Assembly: GCA_016794785.1 (NCBI GenBank) | Contig: JAEUHC010000019.1 | Coordinates: 372,001-436,000 of the forward strand | DNA length: 64,000 nucleotides | Direction of reading: 5' to 3' | Source of the DNA: Opitutaceae bacterium | Lineage (GTDB): Bacteria > Verrucomicrobiota > Verrucomicrobiia > Opitutales > Opitutaceae | Shown here: positions 33,703 to 40,692 of the stretch, piece by piece | Numbering within the stretch: the stretch's first letter is position 1 | How the letters are laid out: each line of letters opens with the position of its first letter | Position numbers and translations under genes: made by a program | The notes under the pieces: generated by a model | Database searches by the model: none | Told to the model about the DNA's origin: nothing | What the model saw: the letters and a program-made list of their open reading frames with translations, nothing else

Positions 33703-35013
33703 ATGAGCGGTTTCCTCTCCGGCGTCATCGAGGGATTCTACGGTCCGCCGTGGTCGGCGGCGGAGCGCGGGCAGCTGCTCGGCTGGATGCAGGAGTGGGG
33801 CCTCGACACCTACCTCCACGCGCCGAAGGACGACCTGAAGCACCGCGCGATTTGGCGCGAATGCCATACGGCCGAGGAAGCGGAGCCCCTCCGCCAGCTC
33901 ATCCGCGCGTGCGCCGCGCACGGTGTGCGCTTCATCCCCGCCCTCGGCCCCGGCCTCGACTTGCGCTACGACGATCCGGCGGAGATCGCGGCGCTGGAAA
34001 AACGTTTCGCGCAGCTGCGCGCGCTGGGCGCGCAAGACTTCGCGCTCTTGTTTGACGACATCCCCGAGCGCCCGGACGCCGCGGGCCTCGCGCGCTTCGG
34101 CTCGCTCGCCGCGGCGCAGTGCCACGTGGCCAACACGATCTTCCGCGCCCAGCGCGCGCGCTCGCCGGGAGCGCGGTTTCTATTTTGTCCCACGCCCTAC
34201 TGCGGTCGCATGGCCGAGCGTGGTGTCGGCGGCCCCGGCTACCTCGCGACGCTCGGCCGCGAACTCGATCCCGGCATCGATGTGCTCTGGACCGGCCCCG
34301 AGATCATCTCGCGTGAAATCACGGTCGCGCATGTCCGCGCGATCGCCGCGACGCTCCGCCGCAAGCCGATCCTCTGGGACAACCTGCACGCGAACGACTA
34401 CGACGGACGGCGCTTCTTCTGCGGTCCCTATGCTGGCCGGCCGCCGGAACTGCGCGCCGAAATCGGCGGTGTGCTCGCGAATCCCAACAGCGAGCTGCCG
34501 CTGAATTTTGTGCCGCTGCGCACGCTCGCGGAGTTTGTGCGCGCGCCGGCGGGCGCGGCGTGGGCACCGCGCGCGGCTTATCTCGCGGCGCTGCGCGCGT
34601 GGTGGCCGGGCTTTGCGACCGTGGGCGCGCCGCTCGCATGGGAGGACTTCGTGCGCTTCTGCGACTGCCACTACCTGCCGCACGAGGAAGGCGCGGAGGC
34701 GGAGGCCCTCTTCGCACGCGTGGCCACCGCGATTGACGCCAAGCCGGCCGAGGCGGTGCGCGCCGAGGTCGCGCGGCTGCGGGATTTTTGCGGCCGGCTC
34801 GTGGACCTGCGCGACCGCGCGCTCTTCGCGGCCCTGCATCGCCGTGCCTGGGAATTGCGCGAGGAACTCGATCTGTTGGACAGCTATCTCGCCGCGCCGG
34901 GGCGCAGCGTCGCTTCTGATTTCCACCTGCCCGGCACCTACCGCGGCGGCGCGGTGGCGCGGTTGCAGCGCCTGCTCGTGCCGCAAGCCGATGGCACGCT
35001 CGCCCCGCCATGA
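33703..35013 (+). CDS. GH84 O-GlcNAcase-type beta-N-acetylglucosaminidase (cytoplasmic)
   Basis: A 436-residue glycoside hydrolase of family 84, closer in motif pattern to animal O-GlcNAcase (OGA) than to secreted bacterial NagJ enzymes. The complete active site is visible: GVIEGFYGPPW, K42 in YLHAPKDDLKHR, the catalytic pair D118-D119 in ALLFDDIPE, Y166 in TPYCG, W225-D226-N227 and N231-D232 in WDNLHANDYDGRRFF. No signal peptide is seen, so it should act in the cytoplasm by substrate-assisted catalysis. The GNAT gene overlaps by 4 bp (ATGA). Confidence 0.93.
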   Translation: MSGFLSGVIEGFYGPPWSAAERGQLLGWMQEWGLDTYLHAPKDDLKHRAIWRECHTAEEAEPLRQLIRACAAHGVRFIPALGPGLDLRYDDPAEIAALEKRFAQLRALGAQDFALLFDDIPERPDAAGLARFGSLAAAQCHVANTIFRAQRARSPGARFLFCPTPYCGRMAERGVGGPGYLATLGRELDPGIDVLWTGPEIISREITVAHVRAIAATLRRKPILWDNLHANDYDGRRFFCGPYAGRPPELRAEIGGVLANPNSELPLNFVPLRTLAEFVRAPAGAAWAPRAAYLAALRAWWPGFATVGAPLAWEDFVRFCDCHYLPHEEGAEAEALFARVATAIDAKPAEAVRAEVARLRDFCGRLVDLRDRALFAALHRRAWELREELDLLDSYLAAPGRSVASDFHLPGTYRGGAVARLQRLLVPQADGTLAPP

Positions 35014-35639
35014 GCGATTTCACGATACGCGACGTGCGGGCGGGCGACGAAGCCGGCGCCAGCCATGTGTGCCTGAAGACCGGCGACAACGGCGCCGATG
35101 GCGAGGCGCTCTACCGCGCCGACCCCGGCGCGCTCGGGCGGATCTTCACGGGGCCGTATCTGGCATTTGCGCCCGAACTCGGCCTGATCCTGGAGGACGC
35201 GGCGGGCGTGTGCGGCTACGCCCTCGGCGCGCTCGATTCGCGGGCGTTCTTCGCGCGCTACGAAGCCGAGTGGCGGCCGCGCCTCTGCGCGGAGTTTCCC
35301 GCGCCCAGTGGTGATCCGACGCAGTGGGATGCGGTGCAGCGCATCCATCGCCTCTATCATCATCCGGATTATTTCTGTCCGGAGCCGTATGCGGATTTCC
35401 CGTCGCACCTGCACATCGACCTGCTTCCGCGCGCGCAGGGCCACGGCTTCGGCCGGCGCATGATTGAGGGCGTGATGGAGAAGCTCCGCCGCCGCGGCTC
35501 GCCCGGCGCGCATCTGGGCGTGGGCACGCGCAACCTCCGCGCGCAGGCGTTTTATCGGCATCTCGGATTCCGTGAGCTGGCCCGCACCGGGCCGGCGGAT
35601 GACGGCTGCCTCTATCTCGGCAAATCGCTGCGCCCATGA
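35010..35639 (+). CDS. GNAT acetyltransferase homologous to the HAT-like domain of animal O-GlcNAcase
   Basis: A 209-residue GNAT-fold protein. The N-terminal pattern (TIRDVRAGDEAGASHVCLKT, GPYLAFAPELGLILED, VCGYALGALDSRAFF) matches what I know of the C-terminal HAT-like domain of human OGA. The acetyl-CoA binding motif A is intact (R141-A-Q-G-H-G-F-G-R149), unlike the human pseudo-HAT domain, so it is probably active. Its substrate is unknown; an amino sugar such as glucosamine is plausible. It overlaps the GH84 gene (ATGA) and the EIIC gene (ATGA). Confidence 0.88.
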   Translation: MSDFTIRDVRAGDEAGASHVCLKTGDNGADGEALYRADPGALGRIFTGPYLAFAPELGLILEDAAGVCGYALGALDSRAFFARYEAEWRPRLCAEFPAPSGDPTQWDAVQRIHRLYHHPDYFCPEPYADFPSHLHIDLLPRAQGHGFGRRMIEGVMEKLRRRGSPGAHLGVGTRNLRAQAFYRHLGFRELARTGPADDGCLYLGKSLRP

Positions 35640-36865
35640 AGCCCTCCGCCTCCTCGTTTGGCTCGCGCGCCGCCGCGACGCTCACCGCCTTCGGCGACCA
35701 CACCCATCTCGCCGCGATCCGCGCGGGCATGGTCTCGATTGTGCCGCTCACGATCATTGGCGGGCTGTTCATGATCGTGGCGTTTCTGCCGGTGCCCGGC
35801 TGGGAGCAGCGGATCGCGGCATGGCTGCCGCTGTTGCAGGTGCCGGTGACGGCGACGTTCGGCCTGCTCGCGCTCTACGTCTGCCTCGCCATCGGCTACG
35901 ACCTTGGGAAGCGCCTCGGGCAGGAGGCGATCGCGACCGCGATCATGGCGGGCGCCATGTTCCTGCTGTTCGCGATCGAGCCCAAGGATCAGACGCTCGC
36001 CATCGAGCGGCTCGGCTCCAAGGGGCTCTTCACGGCCATCCTCGTCGCCCTCGTGACCGTGCACGTGCGGAAATTTTTCCAGGACCGCAATCTCGTCATC
36101 CGCCTGCCCGCGGGCGTGCCGCCGATGGTGCAGGAGTCGTTTCTCTCGCTCGTGCCGTTTTGCTTTCTCGCGGTGGCGTTCTGGGGCCTGCGGTTCGGCC
36201 TCGGCGTCGATCTGGATCATCTCGTGCAGGCGGCGTTTCAGCCGCTGGTGTTCGCGCTCAACACCCTGCCGGGCATCCTCGTCTATGCGTTTCTCGTCAC
36301 GCTGCTGTGGTCGGTGGGCGTGAATGGCGACAACGCCCTCGATGCCGTCGTCGCGCCCATCTTCCTGCAATTCCTCGCCGGCAACGTCGAGGCGATGGCG
36401 CGCGGCCAGCCGCCGCCGTATGTGACGGCCAACGGTTTTTTCAGCACGTTTGTGAACGTCGGCGGCACGGGCGCGACGCTCGCCCTCGCGCTGCTGCTGA
36501 TCAAATCGCGCGACCCGGGCTTCCGCCAGGTCAGCCGCGTCTCGCTGCCCGCGCAGGTTTTTCAGATCAACGAGCCGATTTTCTTCGGCCTGCCGATTGT
36601 GCTGAATCCGCTGCTCATGGTGCCTTTCGTGCTCAGCGCGCTGCTGCTTACCGGAGGCACGTATGCGCTGATGTCGTGGGGCCTCATCCAAAAACCGATC
36701 GTCAACGTCCCGTGGACCACGCCGCCCATCATCGGGCACTATCTCGTGACGGGCGGCGACTGGCGCGCGGCGGTGTGGGGCGCGGTCTCGATCGTGCTGG
36801 CGATGGGAGTTTACTGGCCCTTCGCCCGCGCGGCCGAGCGGCAGCGACTGAAGGCCCGGGGTTGA
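35636..36865 (+). CDS. Orphan PTS-type EIIC permease (Cel/Lac family)
   Basis: A 409-residue polytopic membrane protein with the EIIC fold of the cellobiose/lactose/chitobiose family. The NEPIFFGLPIVLNP signature (residues 312-325) is present with its glutamate. The other conserved element, normally GIHG with an active-site histidine, reads GVNG (residues 228-231), so Asn replaces His. No EIIA or EIIB gene occurs in the window. The protein may move the sugar without PTS phosphorylation; this is inference. It overlaps the GNAT gene by 4 bp and the next small ORF by 4 bp. Confidence 0.88.
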   Translation: MKPSASSFGSRAAATLTAFGDHTHLAAIRAGMVSIVPLTIIGGLFMIVAFLPVPGWEQRIAAWLPLLQVPVTATFGLLALYVCLAIGYDLGKRLGQEAIATAIMAGAMFLLFAIEPKDQTLAIERLGSKGLFTAILVALVTVHVRKFFQDRNLVIRLPAGVPPMVQESFLSLVPFCFLAVAFWGLRFGLGVDLDHLVQAAFQPLVFALNTLPGILVYAFLVTLLWSVGVNGDNALDAVVAPIFLQFLAGNVEAMARGQPPPYVTANGFFSTFVNVGGTGATLALALLLIKSRDPGFRQVSRVSLPAQVFQINEPIFFGLPIVLNPLLMVPFVLSALLLTGGTYALMSWGLIQKPIVNVPWTTPPIIGHYLVTGGDWRAAVWGAVSIVLAMGVYWPFARAAERQRLKARG

Positions 36866-37083
36866 TCTGCGGGCCCCACGTCCCGAAGGAGTTTTGCCGG
36901 GAAGAATGCGGCTGCCGCTGGATCGCAGGGAACCACGACCACGAGGCACGCACCGCGGGCCTGCCGCAGCCCGACGATCGCTGCATCACGCTCCCGGAGG
37001 ACACGGACAGCAACGGGCGTCGCGACACGCGGGAGATATTTTTTGTGGGCAGCCCGTTTTCCGTCGCCACGCTCGCCTCATGA
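36862..37083 (+). CDS. Possible small overlapping gene (73 aa, Cys/His-rich, GNHD motif)
   Basis: A TTG at 36862 overlaps the EIIC stop (TTGA), and the frame ends with a TGA at 37081-37083 that overlaps the nagA start (ATGA). It thus fills the gap exactly with the same coupling used elsewhere in the operon. The product has five cysteines (3, 12, 16, 18, 41) and a WIAGNHDHE segment; GNHD is a metallophosphoesterase motif, but the other motifs of that family are missing. It could be a real small protein, the remnant of a lost gene, or chance. The absence of an obvious ribosome-binding site before nagA favours translation of this frame. Confidence 0.4.
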   Translation: MICGPHVPKEFCREECGCRWIAGNHDHEARTAGLPQPDDRCITLPEDTDSNGRRDTREIFFVGSPFSVATLAS

Positions 37084-38300
37084 AACCCGCCCCGCCGCTC
37101 GTTTTCCGCAATGGCACCGCGATTCTGCCCGACCGCCTGCTGCCCGATGCCGTGATCGTTTGCCGAGAGGGGAAAATCGTGGCGGTGGGTCCGGGCGGCA
37201 AGGTGCGCTTTCCCCGCGAAGCCGAGATCGTGGATGCACGCGGCGGTTATCTCTCGCCGGGCTTTGTGGACATCCATGTGCATGGCGGGGACGGCGCGGA
37301 CTACATGGATGGCACCACGGAGGCCGTGCGCACCGCGAACCGCGCGCATGCCCGGCACGGCACGACCTCAATTTTTCCGACGACCACGACCGGCTCGCCG
37401 GCCCAGCTCGACGCCATGCTCGAGGCGTGCGCGGTGGTGCGGCGCGAGTGGACTGTGGACGACGGGGCGCGTGTGCCCGGGGTTCATTTCTATGGGCCGT
37501 ATTTCGCCGAGGAGAAAGTCGGCTGCCACGCCAAGTCAGGCCGACGCGATCCGGCGGCGGCGGAATACCGCGGGTATTTCAAGCGCGGGATTATCAAGGT
37601 CGCGACGTGCGCGGCGGAGCTGCCGGGGGCGGAGGCGTTTTTCCGCACGGCGGCCCGGCACGGCTGCCTCGCGACCTGCGGTCACTCCAACGCGAGCTGG
37701 GACGAGATGGCGCGGTCGTATCGCGCGGGCATGAGGCACGTGGACCACTTCTGGTGCGCGATGAGCTCGGTGCCGTCGATGCGGGCACGCTTCGGCCCGC
37801 CCATGCGGGGCAGCATGGCGGAGTTTGTCCTGATGCACCGCGAGATGAGCACGGAGGTCATCGCCGACGGCCAGCACCTCGCGCCGGAGCTGCTGCGGTT
37901 CGCCTTCTTCATGAAGGGAGCGGAGCGCCTTTGCCTCGTCACCGATGCAAACCGGGCGCTGGGCATGCCGCCCGGTGACTATCGCTTCGGCTCGATGGTG
38001 GACGGCCCGCGGATCCACAGCGATGGAAAGGTCGGGCGTATGCCCACGGGTGATCTCGCCAGTTCTGTCGTCGGCATGGACACGATGGTGCGCACGATGG
38101 CGCGGGCGAGCGAGGCGCCACTGCCGGACGTGATTCGGATGGCATCGCTCACGCCCGCGGAACGCGCTGGGGTGGCCGGGCAGGTCGGCAGTTTGGCGAA
38201 GGGAAAACTGGCCGACGTGCTCGTGCTCGACCGGAAGCTGGCGGTGAAGCGGGTCTTCATCGGCGGGTGCGAGCACCGGGTGCGGCGCCTGGTCCTGTGA
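37080..38300 (+). CDS. nagA: N-acetylglucosamine-6-phosphate deacetylase-like amidohydrolase (divergent NagA)
   Basis: A 406-residue amidohydrolase of the NagA family. Present are DIHVHGG (66-68), GHSNA (H202), DHFWCAM (H223), ADGQH (H266) and the catalytic Asp in LVTDA (D289). The glutamate that binds the metal in Escherichia coli NagA (HLEGP) is replaced by Tyr in HFYGP (136-140), followed by a GCH (148-150) that might supply other ligands. HLYNAM is HFWCAM. The expected reaction is removal of acetate from GlcNAc-6-phosphate or a related substrate. Last gene of the GlcNAc operon. Confidence 0.88.
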   Translation: MKPAPPLVFRNGTAILPDRLLPDAVIVCREGKIVAVGPGGKVRFPREAEIVDARGGYLSPGFVDIHVHGGDGADYMDGTTEAVRTANRAHARHGTTSIFPTTTTGSPAQLDAMLEACAVVRREWTVDDGARVPGVHFYGPYFAEEKVGCHAKSGRRDPAAAEYRGYFKRGIIKVATCAAELPGAEAFFRTAARHGCLATCGHSNASWDEMARSYRAGMRHVDHFWCAMSSVPSMRARFGPPMRGSMAEFVLMHREMSTEVIADGQHLAPELLRFAFFMKGAERLCLVTDANRALGMPPGDYRFGSMVDGPRIHSDGKVGRMPTGDLASSVVGMDTMVRTMARASEAPLPDVIRMASLTPAERAGVAGQVGSLAKGKLADVLVLDRKLAVKRVFIGGCEHRVRRLVL

Positions 38301-38636
38301 CGAAAGCCCCGGCTAACTATCGCAACGCAGGCGCGGCGGTTTCTTCATCGGCGACGGTTCACCTCACTGCTCATGTGGCGCCGGTTAAGGTGAGTTGAAC
38401 AGCCAAGCAGTGGATCATACCAAAGTCCGTTTCCTTTCAGACCTTTGTCATTGCGAGGTGCGCGCAGCGCGCCGTGGCAATCCAGCTGGATTGCTTCGTC
38501 GCTCCGCTCCTCGCAATGACAGTCCTAAAGCGATGGGATGTTGATATCACAGGGCAGGCTTTGATCGAACTCTGGGCCTTTGTTCCTCTGTGGTTCCGCT
38601 CTGTCTCTGCACTGTTCGGCCAGCAGGGATGCGCGC
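38301..38636. other. Gene-free region with repeat, between convergent nagA and SGNH genes
   Basis: A 336-bp intergenic region. It contains the second 74-bp palindrome (38447-38520) and otherwise ordinary, less GC-rich sequence; no ORF or RNA gene could be supported. The stretch before the SGNH stop codon resembles the CCTCTGTG-type repeats seen at 24.9 kb. Confidence 0.5.
38447..38520. repeat. 74-bp palindromic repeat, copy 2 (inverted)
   Basis: Reverse complement of the repeat at 28003-28076 with two mismatches. The two copies bracket a 10.4-kb segment containing the DUF481-to-NagA genes. Confidence 0.9.
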
Positions 38637-39986
38637 CTATTCCTTAATCGGCATCAGCCGGATGCGGCGGTATTCCATCTGGCCGCGGTCGCCTTCGAGG
38701 CCGATGGGGCCGGTGGCGGGGACTTTCATGCTGTCGGTGAGCAGTTCGCCATTGCACGTGGCGTGGGCGATGCCGCCTTTCACGGTCACGACGAGCTCAT
38801 TCCAGTCGCCCTGCTTGAATTGCTTGAGTTGGTTGTAGGGGCCGGCGAGCAGGAAGTCGCGGCACTGGAGCTGCGGACCGCGGAGGAAGACGCCACTGTC
38901 GGCGTTGGGTGTGGCCCGGAACTCGAGCTTCAGCACGAAGTCGGTCGGGAACTCCGCGGTTGTCCACAGTTGCTGGATGCGGCGGCCCTCGGCGGGCGTG
39001 GTGACGACGAGGCGGCCGTTGATCGCGCGGTAGCGGCCATCGGGCGTGGACGTTTTCCCGTCAAAGCTCACGGCGGTGGCGACCTCGACGAAGACAGGCG
39101 CGTCAGCCGCCTTGGCTTTGGCGTTGGGATTTTGTTTGCGCGGCGGCGTCGGGCGGAAGCCCCAGCCGGTGAGGTCGCGGCCGTTGAAGAGGCTCTTGAA
39201 GCCGGGCTCGGGCTGGAAGGTGTCGGCGGCGGTCTCGGTGAGGCCGAGCGTGGCGAACACGGGCCGCAGCGCGCCAGCCCAGCGGTCGTAGCCGGCGGCG
39301 TTGAGGTGGAGGAGGTCGGTGAACCACGCGGGCGTGGCGTCGCCCGCGGCGTCGGCGAAGAGCGTCCACGTGTCGATCACGGTGAACTGCGGGTCGCCGC
39401 GCACGGCGGCCTCGAAGAGGGCGTTGACGCGCTTGATGGTGTCGGCGGGGCGCTTCTTTGTCGCGGAGCTGGGGAGCACGCGGCAGACGACGACCGGCAC
39501 GCGGGGATTGTGGGCCTTGAGGGCGGCCGTGATTTTCTGGAAGTTGCGGCCGACGGCCTCGGGGTCGATGCCGACCTCGATGTCGTTGGTGCCGAGGAGG
39601 AGCACGACGGCGGCGGGCTTGAGCGCGAGCACATCCTCCTGCAGCCGGATCAGCATGCCGCGCGAGGTGTCGCCGCCGATGCCGCGATTGGCGAGCTTCA
39701 TGCCGGGGAACTTGCTTTTGAAATCCGCGCCCCAGCCCTGCGTGATCGAGTCGCCGAGGAAGACGACCGCGCCCTGATCGCGCTGCACCTGCGTCGCCCA
39801 TTGCGTGCGCGCCTCGAACCAGCGCTTCACGTAGGCGTCGTAGCGGCGGAGCGGGCCCTCGCCGGGGAGGTTGGACTCGTCGGCGACAGCGGGGAGGGCC
39901 TTCGAGGATTGGGCGGGAGCGGTGGCCGCGAGGGCGGTGGCAAACGCGATCAACGCAAGGAAACGGACGGGGGCGAGGGGGCGCAT
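38637..39986 (-). CDS. Secreted SGNH esterase fused to a DUF1080 domain
   Basis: A 449-residue exported protein. Signal peptide (MRPLAPVRFLALIAFATALA), then an SGNH/GDSL hydrolase domain (about residues 45-250) with FLGDSITQGWG (block I Ser), RGIGGDTSRG (block II Gly), LLGTNDIEVG (block III Asn) and DLLHLNAAGY (block V Asp/His). It is followed by a DUF1080 domain from FKSLFNGRDLTGWGF to the end. SGNH esterases of this type often remove acyl groups from glycans; the DUF1080 part may bind or cleave sugar. The fusion fits a polysaccharide-degradation role. Confidence 0.92.
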   Translation of the reverse strand: MRPLAPVRFLALIAFATALAATAPAQSSKALPAVADESNLPGEGPLRRYDAYVKRWFEARTQWATQVQRDQGAVVFLGDSITQGWGADFKSKFPGMKLANRGIGGDTSRGMLIRLQEDVLALKPAAVVLLLGTNDIEVGIDPEAVGRNFQKITAALKAHNPRVPVVVCRVLPSSATKKRPADTIKRVNALFEAAVRGDPQFTVIDTWTLFADAAGDATPAWFTDLLHLNAAGYDRWAGALRPVFATLGLTETAADTFQPEPGFKSLFNGRDLTGWGFRPTPPRKQNPNAKAKAADAPVFVEVATAVSFDGKTSTPDGRYRAINGRLVVTTPAEGRRIQQLWTTAEFPTDFVLKLEFRATPNADSGVFLRGPQLQCRDFLLAGPYNQLKQFKQGDWNELVVTVKGGIAHATCNGELLTDSMKVPATGPIGLEGDRGQMEYRRIRLMPIKE

Positions 39987-40136
39987 GTGACCGATGGCAC
40001 GGAAGCGCGGCGCGGAGGCGAGGGGAAAAGTGTGGGCTACGAGGTCTCCATCGACCGCATCGATGAGCTATCAAATGGATGATCGATTCTTAAGAAACCA
40101 GAGGCATGCCGCTCAATCCCCTGTTACGCCTTGCGG

Positions 40137-40511
40137 TCATTTCGGAGTTGGCTCGATGAGATGAGCGAAGTTCTGGTCGGCTACCATCCGGGCGAACTCT
40201 TCGGGAGCAAGTGTAACTCCTGCCTGCTGCGCACGCTTCTGGTTGGTAGCCCACATCTGACGGAGAGACTCGTCCAAGGAATCGCCGAGATGCAGCGTGC
40301 CTCGGAGTGTAGAACGCCAATCGCCGACGCCGCCAAACACGCGCTGAGTAGCCGACGCCGCTAACTGCTCTTTGTCCGGCGCGAGGCTGCCGATGGCGCT
40401 CAGAACGTAGTTCTCAAGTAGGATGAGCAGCGGGCGCCCATTGTATCGGTCGGTCGTCAGAGACGGTTCGACTGGCTTGCGGCGTCCGGAAACGAAATCG
40501 AAGAGACCCAT
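40137..40511 (-). CDS. Hypothetical protein in a compositionally distinct pocket
   Basis: A 124-residue soluble protein starting MGLFDFVSGRRKPVEPSLTT, with helices such as PLLILLENYVLSAIGSLAPD and LRQMWATNQKRAQQAG. The family is not recognised. It is flanked by about 150 and 180 bp of non-coding sequence, and the whole stretch from about 40.0 to 40.7 kb is visibly less GC-rich than the neighbours. It could be a recently acquired gene. Start ATG chosen as first in frame. Confidence 0.65.
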   Translation of the reverse strand: MGLFDFVSGRRKPVEPSLTTDRYNGRPLLILLENYVLSAIGSLAPDKEQLAASATQRVFGGVGDWRSTLRGTLHLGDSLDESLRQMWATNQKRAQQAGVTLAPEEFARMVADQNFAHLIEPTPK

Positions 40512-40692
40512 GATTCAAGAGCGGCGAGCAACGCCTAACATGGATTGAGCTGCACTCGATCCTGCGGGGTTTGCCGCATAACATCGGCAGCTGAATGAGT
40601 GGACATGCCGGTGAAGTTGAAATGAGCCAGCGAGCTGTCGACGAAATTGCCCTGCGAGCGCGACCAGCCCCTGATTGAAGGGACTCTTTCGC
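40512..40692. other. Intergenic sequence, less GC-rich
   Basis: About 180 bp between the small hypothetical gene and the pyruvyltransferase-like gene. No feature can be supported; it is part of the compositionally distinct pocket. Confidence 0.3.

Noticed and set aside
28003..38520. CRISPR array
   Set aside because: The repeats are two single inverted palindromes 10 kb apart, without regular spacers or cas genes.
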